A DNA stretch of 64,000 nucleotides. Source: Clostridium sp. UBA699. Lineage in GTDB: Bacteria; Bacillota; Clostridia; Clostridiales; Clostridiaceae. The stretch lies in the NCBI GenBank assembly GCA_002298915.1, contig DBML01000008.1:141888-205887 (forward strand). Direction: 5' to 3'. Positions within the stretch are counted from its first letter, which is position 1. Each line of letters starts with the position of its first letter. The translations under genes were made by a program, and so were the position numbers. This document shows, in pieces, positions 8,004 through 16,178 of the stretch. The notes beneath the pieces were generated by a model, which saw only the letters and a program-made list of their open reading frames with translations, had not been told where the DNA came from and did not search any database.

Positions 8004-8375
8004 CTATACCGACTGGTCCACGATGCTTACTTCCTTCTGGCCGTTCATCTGGCCCTTTGAAGAGTAAGTGCTGTATCTGGACGTATTGTTTTTTGCCAGC
8101 GCCTTCAGTATCTGCTCCTGGTAGCTCAGCGCCTGCTTCGTGAGGAGCAGGTTCGTCTCCTGCAGAAGCCCGATCTGCTCTGCCAGGTCCTTAAGCTCCC
8201 TGTCCCCGGAAAAGTCCATTCCTTTGAACTCCCCGATTCTTCCCGCCAGAACGTTTTTCTTTTCGACTATCGCCGCCAGGGCTGCAGCGTCGCTCTTTAT
8301 GAGCACCTGCTTCTCCTCTTCCAGCACCTTCAGGAGCTCCCTGAGCACCGCTGAAAGCTTTTTCTGGCTACTCAT
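8004..8375 (-). CDS. flgN: Flagellar chaperone FlgN
   Basis: Helical 123-aa cytoplasmic chaperone that delivers FlgK and FlgL to the export gate. The sequence is rich in leucine, glutamate and lysine (LRELLKVLEEEKQVLIKSDAAALAAIVEKK, then LLQETNLLLTKQALSYQEQIL), as expected for FlgN. It overlaps the flgM 3' end by 8 bp and precedes flgK by 9 bp. Confidence 0.88.
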   Translation of the reverse strand: MSSQKKLSAVLRELLKVLEEEKQVLIKSDAAALAAIVEKKNVLAGRIGEFKGMDFSGDRELKDLAEQIGLLQETNLLLTKQALSYQEQILKALAKNNTSRYSTYSSKGQMNGQKEVSIVDQSV

Positions 8376-8670
8376 CCGAACCCGCCCTCTCGGCGTCTAT
8401 CTTCTCCATTATCTTGCCGGCTATCCTGTCCGGATCCACCTTGTAGGTTCCCTCCTGGATTGACCTTCGGATGGCTTCAACCTTGTCTGAGAAGTGGGAG
8501 TCCTCAGATTCGCTTATCCTCTTGACAAGGGCCTTCGCCTGCGTTGAGATCTCGACCGTCGATTTGTCCGAGGTTTTGCCCTCCACGTGCTTCCCTTTTC
8601 TCTCTTCATTAGTCTTATATATGTTGTTAACGTAGTTGCTGTAATACTGCCCTATTTTCATGAGACTCAC
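8368..8670 (-). CDS. flgM: Anti-sigma28 factor FlgM
   Basis: Negative regulator of flagellar sigma factor, 100 aa. The start MSLMKIGQYYSNYVNNIYKTNEERK resembles Firmicute FlgM proteins, and the C-terminal part VEAIRRSIQEGTYKVDPDRIAGKIMEKI is the conserved sigma-binding helix region. FlgM holds sigma28 inactive until it is exported through the finished hook. It is the first gene of the operon and has a sigma28-type promoter of its own, giving autoregulation. Confidence 0.93.
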   Translation of the reverse strand: MSLMKIGQYYSNYVNNIYKTNEERKGKHVEGKTSDKSTVEISTQAKALVKRISESEDSHFSDKVEAIRRSIQEGTYKVDPDRIAGKIMEKIDAERAGSDE

Positions 8671-8692
8671 CTCTCTAATAATCCTTATCTAT

Positions 8693-8719
8693 ATTATCGT
8701 AGGCAATGACTTTTTTTTA
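8693..8719 (-). promoter_or_regulatory. Sigma28-type promoter of flgM operon
   Basis: TAAA (8716-8719), 15 bp, ACGATAAT (8693-8700) on the minus strand, about 22 bp before the flgM start. Spacing and -10 core are the same as at the flagellin promoter. Confidence 0.72.
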
Positions 8720-8730
8720 AGGTGCATATT

Positions 8731-8754
8731 AAAAAAAGAGGACTTGACGTCCCC
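8731..8754 (-). terminator. Terminator after fliN
   Basis: A short hairpin (GGGGAC...GTCCTC, 8738-8754) followed by a run of seven T on the minus strand, immediately after the fliN stop. The stem is short and the loop tight, so efficiency is uncertain. Confidence 0.6.
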
Positions 8755-9180
8755 TTATTTCAACCCCTTCACGCGCTGCTCCTTGCTCAGTATCTGCGTT
8801 ATCCTTATGCCGAAGTTCTCATTTATTATGACGACCTCTCCGTTGGCTATCAGTTTTCCGTTGACGTATACCTCTAGAGGCTCATCCGCCAGCTTGTTGA
8901 GCTCAACAACGCTGCCCGAACCGAGCGCAAGCACGTCCTTAATGGTCTTCTTTGTTTTGCCCAGGACAACGCTGAACTCCAGCGGCACGTCCATTATGAG
9001 GTCCAGGTTCCTTTTCTGCGTAGGCTCAGAGGTGTCCTCCAGGTTCGCGAAAACAGGCTTCTGCACCTGCACCCTGGCCGGTTCCTCCTTCAAGGGTTCG
9101 TTCAAGCTTTCCTCATCTGCCGCTTCCTTTTTCTTTAGCAAGGCGTCTACTTCCGCCTGGGATAAAAAGTTATCTTTCAT
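8755..9180 (-). CDS. fliN: Flagellar motor switch protein FliN
   Basis: C-ring component, 141 aa. The N-terminal peptide LSQAEVDALLKKK matches the CheY-P-binding EIDALL element of FliM/FliN. A charged linker leads to a single C-terminal SpoA domain (MDVPLEFSVVLGKTKKTIKDVLALGSGSVVELNK...EVVIINENFGIRITQI). It lacks the CheC phosphatase domain found in FliY. The ATG overlaps the fliM stop by 4 bp. Confidence 0.93.
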   Translation of the reverse strand: MKDNFLSQAEVDALLKKKEAADEESLNEPLKEEPARVQVQKPVFANLEDTSEPTQKRNLDLIMDVPLEFSVVLGKTKKTIKDVLALGSGSVVELNKLADEPLEVYVNGKLIANGEVVIINENFGIRITQILSKEQRVKGLK

Positions 9181-10172
9181 ATCTCAACATCCTCTTCCAC
9201 GTATTGTAATACCTGAACCGCCAGCTTCTCGTTGTGAATCCCCGGCTGCACTAGGTAATGGACCTTGTCTTCCACGTACATCTTCATCGGTTTGTCAGTG
9301 CTTATGTCCAGCTGGACTATGTCTCCCTTTTCCAGGTGGAGGAAGTCATCCACCGTTATCACGGTCTTCCCCATCTCAACCTTCAGCGCAACCTCGGCAC
9401 CGACCAGCCCTTCAGTGATGAGCTCTCGGTACTTGTTCTCATCGTAGCTTCTTTCCATGTCGAACCAGCTCTTTATGCTCAGCTTGTCGATTATGTTTTC
9501 GAAGGATACGTAAGGTATGCATATGTGCATGGTGTTTGCTGCCCCGAAGATCTCCGCCCCGAAGCTTATCCTAACGACCGGCTCGTTCGGCGACATTGTC
9601 TGAAGCTGCTGCGGGTTGGTTTCTATTGCGTCCAGGACGGGCTCGATCTCCATTATCTCGCTCCAGGCCGACTTGAAGCCTATGAGCAGGTCCTCGATTA
9701 TGTCCTTTATGATGCCCAGCTCGATTTCAGTGAACTTTTCCTTCTTCGACGCGCCGGCGTCCTTTGATTTTGTTCCGCCGCACATGAGCTCGATGGCCTG
9801 GACTGCAAACCCGGGGTTGATCTCGATGATCTGGTTTCCAGTCAGCGGCACGCAGTGGAAAATGCCCATCACGGTAAGACCAGGTACGGAGTTAATAAAC
9901 TCGTCGAAGCTTATCTGCTCCACCCCCTCCAAGACTATGGCCGTGCTCGTCCTGACCTGGGACGACAGTACATCCGAGGCTATCTCCGCGAATTTCTCGA
10001 ACAGAATGTGGAGCGTGTTGATATGCTCCTTGGAGAGCTTTATGGGCCTCCTGAAGTCATATTCCCTCACCTTTGCTTTTTCTTCCTCTTTGCTTTGTTT
10101 AGGATTGATCTCACCTGTATGCAGTGCATCCAGAAGGGAGTCAATCTCCTGCTTCGACAGTTCCTGTTTCAA
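9177..10172 (-). CDS. fliM: Flagellar motor switch protein FliM
   Basis: Switch protein that receives the CheY-P signal, 331 aa. It has the N-terminal CheY-binding peptide LSKQEIDSLLDAL, the central CheC-like domain with the GxMG-type segment (VPGLTVMGIFHCVPLTG), and a C-terminal SpoA domain. The start is a TTG at 10172 after GAGGGGATAAC; no ATG fits. The pair fliM-fliN stands apart from the rest of the fla/che operon, which begins with flgB-flgC elsewhere. Confidence 0.94.
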   Translation of the reverse strand: MKQELSKQEIDSLLDALHTGEINPKQSKEEEKAKVREYDFRRPIKLSKEHINTLHILFEKFAEIASDVLSSQVRTSTAIVLEGVEQISFDEFINSVPGLTVMGIFHCVPLTGNQIIEINPGFAVQAIELMCGGTKSKDAGASKKEKFTEIELGIIKDIIEDLLIGFKSAWSEIMEIEPVLDAIETNPQQLQTMSPNEPVVRISFGAEIFGAANTMHICIPYVSFENIIDKLSIKSWFDMERSYDENKYRELITEGLVGAEVALKVEMGKTVITVDDFLHLEKGDIVQLDISTDKPMKMYVEDKVHYLVQPGIHNEKLAVQVLQYVEEDVEI

Positions 10173-10304
10173 GTTATCCCCTCATTCGCTAAAGTACTCT
10201 TCGTTCGCCGCTGCGCATGCAATACAGCAATGCTTATATTATTCTGCAAATCATCCGATTTTCCTCTAAAGTTTCGCTTATTTTTGCAATAATCTCAAAA
10301 AATA

Positions 10305-10545
10305 GAATTAGCAGCCCGGAAGGCTGCTAATGCGCTCGAGTTAGCTGACCTGGTCTTTGACCCCACACTCGCCTGCTGGAACTTTCGCTACCGGGAATTA
10401 ACCTCTCACTACTAATCCTCTCGTATTGAACGGCAGGACTAACTTCTATACCGCACCATGCTCATTAAACACTTTATTTAACTTACGTGGATCGCTTTGC
10501 CTGCGACTGGCTTCGACTTTCAACCACAAACCTAACTCACTAATA
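10305..10545 (-). ncRNA. Structured non-coding RNA, raiA-motif-like
   Basis: The 375-bp gap between comFC and fliM holds no gene but a clear RNA architecture on the minus strand. GAGTTAG (10532-10538) pairs with CTAACTC (10338-10344), closing a ~200-nt domain. Inside are GTGG/CCAC and GGTC-AAA-GACC helices. Directly after comes a strong terminator (GCAGCC...GGCTGC, about 10309-10331) with a T-run. From memory, raiA-motif RNAs of Clostridia are this size and often follow comFC; no raiA gene lies nearby here. Family assignment is an inference. Confidence 0.6.
10309..10331 (-). terminator. Terminator of the structured RNA
   Basis: TTAGCAGCC pairs with GGCTGCTAA across a 5-nt loop, followed by TTCTATTTTTT on the minus strand. 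Confidence 0.85.
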
Positions 10546-10547
10546 TA

Positions 10548-11294
10548 TTATACTCCACTTTTCGCAGCAGTCAAGACCAAGACGCTAACCGCTCCGTTTT
10601 TTGTAAGCGTCTCGGCGCACCAGAAGGCCGTCGCTCCGGTTGTGACGACGTCGTCAACCAGTATGAACGACTTGCCGCAGACTCCAGCCCCGCTCCTCAG
10701 CCCGAAGCTTCCCTCCATGTTCTCCCATCTCTCGAGCTTCCCCAGGCCTATCTGGTCCTTCGTCCCGGAATTCTTGACCAGGGTTTCCATCAGCCCGATG
10801 CCGGTGTTTTTAGATATGAGCTTCGCAAGCACCTCGCTCTGGTTGTAGCCCCTCTTCCTCCTGGACCTCCTGGACGACGGCACGAACGTCAGGAAATCGC
10901 CCTTGAGAGAGTTCTCTTCCATAACCTCTGCCATAAGCACTGCCAGCACCTCCGCACTCCTGAAATCGCCCTTGTACTTCAGCCTGAGCACCAGCTCCCT
11001 CACAGCCTTCGAGTAGTAGGCTGCGCTGTAGCATTCAAAGCCGAGACCGGCACCGGAAAGCGTCATAGGCGAAAGGCACCGCGTAACGCCCGCCCTGCAG
11101 CTGCCGCACAGGGAGTCATCGCGGCAGCATTCACCTCCGCAGGCTATGCAGCTGCCGTCACCGCAGTAGACGACCTCCAGCGCGCAGTCGAACAGGTACC
11201 TTATGCCCTCAGCAGCCCAAGCTCCCAGGCCTCCCTGTTTAGCTTCCTTATCATGCCCTTCGCCGCCTCCACGTTCACGCAGCTTTCGTTGCAA
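10548..11294 (-). CDS. comFC: ComF family amidophosphoribosyltransferase-like protein (ComFC)
   Basis: Competence-associated phosphoribosyltransferase-fold protein. Two zinc-ribbon-like cysteine pairs lie near the N-terminus (CIACGGECC, then CGSC), followed by the PRPP-binding segment FILVDDVVTTGATAFWCAE near the C-terminus. The only in-frame conventional start is a TTG at 11294, which would overlap the upstream gene by 94 bp. Homology suggests the true start is near 11205, beside the upstream stop, where only an ATA or CTG codon is available. The role in DNA uptake is known for relatives; here it is inferred. Confidence 0.85.
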   Translation of the reverse strand: MQRKLRERGGGEGHDKEAKQGGLGAWAAEGIRYLFDCALEVVYCGDGSCIACGGECCRDDSLCGSCRAGVTRCLSPMTLSGAGLGFECYSAAYYSKAVRELVLRLKYKGDFRSAEVLAVLMAEVMEENSLKGDFLTFVPSSRRSRRKRGYNQSEVLAKLISKNTGIGLMETLVKNSGTKDQIGLGKLERWENMEGSFGLRSGAGVCGKSFILVDDVVTTGATAFWCAETLTKNGAVSVLVLTAAKSGV

Positions 11295-12223
11295 AGAAAT
11301 ACCACCTCTCCCATGTCATTTCGCTCCAGCTTTACGACCCGCGCAGCGAGATGCACGAGTATCTTGCTGCTGAACCTGGTATCGCCCGCGAAAAGCACCA
11401 TGATGTCCGTTTCCGCAGCCGCTACGGACGTTTTCTCAAGCTCGTCCGTCACCATTATGGATTTCTTCCTCAAGAAAAAGTTCTCCAGAACCTTGGCATC
11501 CGATTCGCCCCTTATGTAGCAGGAAACGCTGCTGCACTTGTCTGCGCAGTACCTTCCGATGTACCCGAACACCTTTTCCGCCTTGTCACCGTCCGGAACG
11601 TATATCAGAACGTTCCTGCCGCTGCTCAAGGACCATTTTATGTAGTCGTAGGCGACGTAGGGTATGTCGCTGCTTATGTCGATCCTAGTGATTATCTCTC
11701 GCGGCTCCGTCATGGGCGCCTTCCTGTCCCCTATGGGGAGGAGGATCACCTCTCCGTTCTTGAATTTGCTGCCAACCGAGTAGATTATGCATTTTCCGCC
11801 AGCCCTGGTCCTCGACTCCACAAGGCCGACTATCTCGCTGTCGCTGTAACCGGGAAGGCTGTTTATCTCGTCGTATATGACAAGGTCGAAGGTCTCCTCA
11901 ACCAGCCTTGCCGTTGCGGTGCTGCAGACCGTAAGCTGGTCTAGCTGCCCCCGGTCGTAGCTCCTGAGGTGCGAGTAGCCCTTGAAACCCGAGCACTTCT
12001 TTATGCTCTCCAGCAGCCTTATGCTGTCCTTCTCGTCCGTTATGTACAGGATGCTCCACCCCTCGGCCACAGCGCCCTCTATGGTCTTTATGAAGATGTC
12101 GGCTTTGTTCTGGGGGAGGGTCACAACGTCGAGCCTGTCCTTGCCGCTCCTGCTCCAGCTGAATATCAGCTCGCCGACCCTTTCCCTCGCCTCGGCCAAT
12201 ACATCTTTAACCGCTTGATTCAT
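11201..12223 (-). CDS. Degenerate ComFA-like helicase protein
   Basis: 340-aa protein I would place near ComFA by position (before comFC) and by its C-terminus: a GEVVFLCN segment, then a basic ending KGMIRKLNREAWELG, like the ComFA tail. It has a DEAD-like DEIN box (LVIYDEINSLPGY) and a second RecA-like half (GRNVLIYVPDGDKAEKVFGYI). The first domain lacks a Walker A GxGKT motif; the equivalent stretch reads TLPQNKADIF. It is therefore unlikely to hydrolyse ATP. It lies 12 bp after recD2 and is intact. Confidence 0.55.
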   Translation of the reverse strand: MNQAVKDVLAEARERVGELIFSWSRSGKDRLDVVTLPQNKADIFIKTIEGAVAEGWSILYITDEKDSIRLLESIKKCSGFKGYSHLRSYDRGQLDQLTVCSTATARLVEETFDLVIYDEINSLPGYSDSEIVGLVESRTRAGGKCIIYSVGSKFKNGEVILLPIGDRKAPMTEPREIITRIDISSDIPYVAYDYIKWSLSSGRNVLIYVPDGDKAEKVFGYIGRYCADKCSSVSCYIRGESDAKVLENFFLRKKSIMVTDELEKTSVAAAETDIMVLFAGDTRFSSKILVHLAARVVKLERNDMGEVVFLCNESCVNVEAAKGMIRKLNREAWELGLLRA

Positions 12224-12235
12224 AAGGCACCTCCT

Positions 12236-14470
12236 TTAAGAGTTTTTCTCAAGTCCGTGCTGGACGATGTCCATTATGCGCCATTTCAGCATGGAATACC
12301 TCTCGAAGCTCCTGTTGTTGTTCACCATGGAACTCAGCGACTTGACCGAGCCAACAAGCACCACCATCTGCTTCGCCCTGGTTATCCCGGTGTACAGGAG
12401 GTTCCTGTTCATTAGCATCGGCGGACCCGGGAACAGCGGTATTACCACAACGGGGAACTCGCTTCCCTGGCTCTTGTGTATGGTGATGGCATAAGCAAGG
12501 TCTATCTCGTCGATGTACATGGGATCGTACACGACCTTCCTCTCCTCGTCGAATATGATGGTGATCGTACCACCGTCATCGTCTATATCATCTATGTAGC
12601 CCATGTCTCCGTTGAATATTCCAGTACCTTCCTCATCGCCGTCTCCCGAAACCCTCGTCCACCTGAGCATGTAGTTGTTCTTTGTCTGCATCACCTTGTC
12701 CCCAACCCTGAAGACTGTATCCCTGAACTCCTTTTCCTTCTTCAACGCCGACGGAGGGTTCAGAAGCTCCTGCAGCTTGAGGTTAAGGTTCGATATCCCG
12801 AGCACCCCCTTCCTCATAGGCGACAGCACCTGTATGTTCTTGTTAGGGTCCCAGTTCTTGTTGAAGGACGGCAGCCTCTTCCTGACAAGCTCCATGAGGG
12901 TGCTCAGGATCTTGCCCTGGTCGTCCTCCCTGATGAAGTAGAAGTCTTTATCCCTTGCATTTATGACGGGCATCTCGCCGCCGTTTATCTTATGTGCGTT
13001 GACTATTATCATGCTCTCCCTTGACTGCCTGAATATCTCCTTCAGCCTAACCACCTTGATCCACCCTGATTCTATGAAGTCCCTCAGCACGTTACCGGGG
13101 CCGACGGAAGGAAGCTGGTCCACGTCTCCCACGATTATGAGCCTCGTACCCTGCTTAAGCGCTTTTAGAAGGTTGTGCATGAGCATTATGTCTATCATGG
13201 ACGCCTCGTCCACGATGAGCACGTCGCAATCCAGGGGCGCATCTTCCCCTTTCGAGAAGAGCATGTCGTCCTCGTCCTCTCCTACGCCCATCTCGAGCAG
13301 CCTGTGTATGGTCTTGGCTTCCCTTCCGGTTGCTTCCGTCATCCTTTTTGCGGCCCTGCCCGTGGGAGCCCCTAGGAGCAGGTTCAGCCCCGCCTTTTCG
13401 AAGATTTCGGCTATGCAGTTTATGATCGTGGTTTTTCCGGTACCCGGACCGCCTGTTATTATCTCAACGCCGTTCCTGAAGGCACCCTTTATGGCCTCCT
13501 TCTGGGAGGGTGCGAAGGATACCCCTCTTTTGTCCTCGAAGAACTTTATTTCTGCATCGACATCGATGTCCACATCCTCGTACTTGTTGAGGGTCATCTC
13601 GATTATTTTTTTGGTGACGCCTAGCTCGCAGTAGTAGTAAGGCAGGGTGAACACGCAGGACTCCTCCTCGACGGTCTCCACCTTTATCCTTCCCTCCACC
13701 GCGCAGGAATAGATGCCTGCCTCAATCTCCTGCTCAGTCACGCCCAGGGTTTCAATGCAGCTCTTCACGAGCTTGTCCTTTGGCATGTAGGTGTTTCCCA
13801 TTGCGCAGAACTGGTTGACTATATATTTTATCCCGCTCTCTATCCTGAAGGAGGAGTTCACTTCTATCCCCAGACTCCTCGCGATCTTGTCGGCGGTTTT
13901 GAAACCTATGCCTGAAACCTCCTCAGTAAGGATGTAAGGGTTCTCTCTAACGACCCTGATGGAGTCCGAGCCGAACCTTTTGTATATCTTAGCGCACTGG
14001 TTGGGCGAGATCCCGTAGTTCTGAAGGAATATCATGATGTTCCTTATCTCGTGCTGTTTTGAGAAGGATTCGCTTATGACCTCTATCTTCTTGTTGCCTA
14101 TGCCCTCTATCTCCTTAAGCCTCGAGATGTCCTTGTCCAGGATATCCAGCGTTTCCTCGCCGAACCTGTCGACTATCTTCTTTGCAGTTACGGGCCCTAT
14201 CCCCGTGATGACTCCGGATGCCAGGTACCTCTCTATGCCCTTTACGGTGTCCGGGAGGAGCTCCTCCCAGCTCTGCACCTTGAACTGCTGCCCGAAGGTG
14301 GGGTGGACTGTCCATTCCCCAGAGAGCTTCAGGTTCTGCCCCTCTGAAAGATATGGTATGTACCCGACTATGGTTATCGTCTCGTTCCCTTCCTTTATCC
14401 TAGCTATGGCATAGCCATTTTCATCGTTCTGGTAGACTATGGTGTCTACAAACCCTTGGATCTCCTGCAT
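12236..14470 (-). CDS. recD2: RecD-like ATP-dependent DNA helicase RecD2
   Basis: 5'-3' superfamily 1B helicase, 744 aa, of the RecBC-independent RecD2 type. The N-terminal extension carries helix-hairpin-helix motifs (GIGPVTAKKIVDRFG; IEGIGNKKIEVI; VSGIGFKTADKIA). The motor has Walker A GGPGTGKTTI, Walker B LIVDEASM, and C-terminal AITIHKSQGSEF and YTGITRAKQ motifs. It acts in DNA repair and mismatch-repair-linked processes in relatives. It lies upstream of the ComFA-like gene and comFC, probably in one operon. Confidence 0.95.
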   Translation of the reverse strand: MQEIQGFVDTIVYQNDENGYAIARIKEGNETITIVGYIPYLSEGQNLKLSGEWTVHPTFGQQFKVQSWEELLPDTVKGIERYLASGVITGIGPVTAKKIVDRFGEETLDILDKDISRLKEIEGIGNKKIEVISESFSKQHEIRNIMIFLQNYGISPNQCAKIYKRFGSDSIRVVRENPYILTEEVSGIGFKTADKIARSLGIEVNSSFRIESGIKYIVNQFCAMGNTYMPKDKLVKSCIETLGVTEQEIEAGIYSCAVEGRIKVETVEEESCVFTLPYYYCELGVTKKIIEMTLNKYEDVDIDVDAEIKFFEDKRGVSFAPSQKEAIKGAFRNGVEIITGGPGTGKTTIINCIAEIFEKAGLNLLLGAPTGRAAKRMTEATGREAKTIHRLLEMGVGEDEDDMLFSKGEDAPLDCDVLIVDEASMIDIMLMHNLLKALKQGTRLIIVGDVDQLPSVGPGNVLRDFIESGWIKVVRLKEIFRQSRESMIIVNAHKINGGEMPVINARDKDFYFIREDDQGKILSTLMELVRKRLPSFNKNWDPNKNIQVLSPMRKGVLGISNLNLKLQELLNPPSALKKEKEFRDTVFRVGDKVMQTKNNYMLRWTRVSGDGDEEGTGIFNGDMGYIDDIDDDGGTITIIFDEERKVVYDPMYIDEIDLAYAITIHKSQGSEFPVVVIPLFPGPPMLMNRNLLYTGITRAKQMVVLVGSVKSLSSMVNNNRSFERYSMLKWRIMDIVQHGLEKNS

Positions 14471-14547
14471 ACTCTACTCCCCAGTACTTCGTTTTCATTT
14501 ACATTATAACCATTATACCATAATATAAGCATTTATTTAGATCCCGC

Positions 14548-14588
14548 TAAAAAAGCTGCCAGGACCGGGTTATCCGGTGCCTGGCAGC
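14548..14588 (-). terminator. Terminator after metK
   Basis: GCTGCCAGG-CCGG pairs with CCGG-CCTGGCAGC (14555-14588), followed by TTTTTTA on the minus strand. Confidence 0.88.
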
Positions 14589-14596
14589 CATTGCTC

Positions 14597-15772
14597 TTAA
14601 AGATATTTCTTTATTTCTTCTACTTTGTCGAGTCTTTCCCATGGGACATCCACGTCAGTACGTCCGAAGTGGCCGTATGCAGCAACCTGCTTGTAGATAG
14701 GCCTTCTCAGGTCAAGGTCTCTCAGGATAGCGCCCGGTCTCAGGTCGAATACCTTGTCGACTATCTCGATTATCCTGTCTTCGGATACTTTACCCGTCCC
14801 GAATGTTTCAACTTCTATTGATACAGGCTTTGCAACTCCGATCGCGTAAGCAACCTGGATTTCAAGCTTGTCTGCAACCCCTGCTGCTACGAGGTTCTTC
14901 GCAACCCATCTTGCAGCGTAAGCAGCTGATCTGTCAACCTTTGTAGGGTCCTTTCCTGAGAAGCAGCCGCCGCCGTGTCTTCCGGATCCGCCGTAGGTGT
15001 CTACGATGATCTTTCTTCCTGTGAGGCCTGCGTCACCCTGAGGTCCTCCGACAACGAACCTTCCTGTAGGGTTGATGAAGTATCTTGTCTTGTCGTCGAG
15101 AAGCTCGGCTGGAATTACTTCCTTTACAACGAGGTTGATGAGGTCGCACTCGATCTGCTCGTGTGATATTTCAGGGCCGTGCTGAGCTGATATTACTATT
15201 GTGTCAACCCTTAAAGGCTTGTCGTTTTCGTATTCAACGGTTACCTGAGTCTTTCCGTCAGGCCTGAGGTATTTGAGAGTGCCGTTCTTCCTCACTTCTG
15301 TAAGCCTTCTTGAAAGCTTGTGAGCCAGCGATATAGGCATCGGCATGAATTCCGGGGTTTCGTTAGTAGCGAAGCCGAACATCATTCCCTGGTCCCCGGC
15401 GCCGATAGCGTCGAGCTTGTCCATTTCGCCCTTCTTTGATTCGAGAGCTTCGTCAACTCCCATAGCTATGTCGGCCGACTGCTCGCCGATGGATGTTATC
15501 ACCGAGCAAGTGCTTGCGTCGAAGCCGTACTTAGCCCTTGTGTATCCGATATCCTTAAGCGTGTCCCTTACGAGCTTGGTTATGTCAACGTAGCAGTTGG
15601 TCGTGATTTCGCCCATTACGAATATAACGCCTGTGGTAGTTGCGCATTCGCAAGCAACTCTTCCGTTAGGGTCTTTAGCCAAAATTGCGTCGAGCACCGC
15701 GTCGGAAACCTGGTCGCAGATTTTATCCGGATGCCCTTCAGTAACAGATTCTGATGTAAATAGTCTTCTCAT
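14597..15772 (-). CDS. metK: S-adenosylmethionine synthetase MetK
   Basis: Makes S-adenosylmethionine from methionine and ATP; 391 aa, usual length. Signatures seen: N-terminal TSESVTEGHPDKICDQ, the central GAGDQGMMFG hexapeptide region, and GGGCFSGKDPTKVDRS. It is controlled by the SAM-I riboswitch directly upstream, which would stop transcription when SAM is plentiful. The ATG is preceded by GGAGGAATG with a slightly long spacer. Confidence 0.98.
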   Translation of the reverse strand: MRRLFTSESVTEGHPDKICDQVSDAVLDAILAKDPNGRVACECATTTGVIFVMGEITTNCYVDITKLVRDTLKDIGYTRAKYGFDASTCSVITSIGEQSADIAMGVDEALESKKGEMDKLDAIGAGDQGMMFGFATNETPEFMPMPISLAHKLSRRLTEVRKNGTLKYLRPDGKTQVTVEYENDKPLRVDTIVISAQHGPEISHEQIECDLINLVVKEVIPAELLDDKTRYFINPTGRFVVGGPQGDAGLTGRKIIVDTYGGSGRHGGGCFSGKDPTKVDRSAAYAARWVAKNLVAAGVADKLEIQVAYAIGVAKPVSIEVETFGTGKVSEDRIIEIVDKVFDLRPGAILRDLDLRRPIYKQVAAYGHFGRTDVDVPWERLDKVEEIKKYL

Positions 15773-15803
15773 CTAAATTCATTCCTCCATATTAAAAAAA
15801 TAA

Positions 15804-15827
15804 AACCTCTTCCGATAAGAAGAGGTT
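15804..15827 (-). terminator. SAM-I riboswitch expression-platform terminator
   Basis: AACCTCTTC pairs with GAAGAGGTT, followed by TTATTTTTTT on the minus strand, just upstream of the metK ribosome site. It is the regulated terminator of the S-box leader. Confidence 0.9.
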
Positions 15828-15850
15828 AATTTTACAAATTAAATAATCCT

Positions 15851-15954
15851 CTCTTATCTCGCAGAAACAAATCTGCAGGAATTGGCACCATTGCGCTAAT
15901 GCGCCGGTTGCCGGGTTTCATCGGGCCCTGTCCCTCCACCTCTCTTGATAAGAG
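15851..15954 (-). promoter_or_regulatory. SAM-I (S-box) riboswitch
   Basis: The minus strand reads AGAGGTGGAGGGAC, GCCCGATGAAACCCGGCAA, then TGGTGCCAATTCCTGC, the conserved S-box core. The P1 stem is CTCTTATC (15947-15954) with GATAAGAG (15851-15858). It precedes metK with a terminator between, the standard layout for SAM feedback. Confidence 0.97.
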
Positions 15955-15973
15955 TACTCTTTATTAAATTTTA

Positions 15974-16058
15974 TGGTGGAGGAAGATGGATTCGAACCAT
16001 CGAAGTCAGAGACAACAGATTTACAGTCTGCCCCCTTTGGCCACTCGGGAATTCCTCC
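15974..16058 (-). tRNA. tRNA-Tyr (anticodon GTA), CCA encoded
   Basis: 85-nt class II tRNA. The acceptor GGAGGAA pairs with TTCCTCC, followed by A and an encoded CCA. The anticodon loop ACTGTAAAT gives GTA. The long variable arm expected for bacterial tRNA-Tyr is present, as is the GGTTCGAATCC T-arm. Confidence 0.96.
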
Positions 16059-16064
16059 GCATTA

Positions 16065-16139
16065 TGGAGCTGGCAATAGGAATCGAACCTACAACCTGCT
16101 GATTACAAGTCAGCTGCTCTACCGTTGAGCCATGCCAGC
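16065..16139 (-). tRNA. tRNA-Thr (anticodon TGT), CCA encoded
   Basis: 75 nt. The acceptor GCTGGCA pairs with TGCCAGC, discriminator T, encoded CCA. The anticodon stem-loop CTGACTTGTAATCAG gives TGT (ACA codon). It lies 6 bp upstream of tRNA-Tyr in the same direction. Confidence 0.96.
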
Positions 16140-16178
16140 AATTCGTTTTGGCGATATCAGTAAATATCGACAAAAACA

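Noticed and set aside
8660..9418. 252-aa plus-strand open frame opposite fliN/fliM
   Set aside because: Shadow of two well-supported flagellar genes, with serine/proline-rich translation and no family resemblance.
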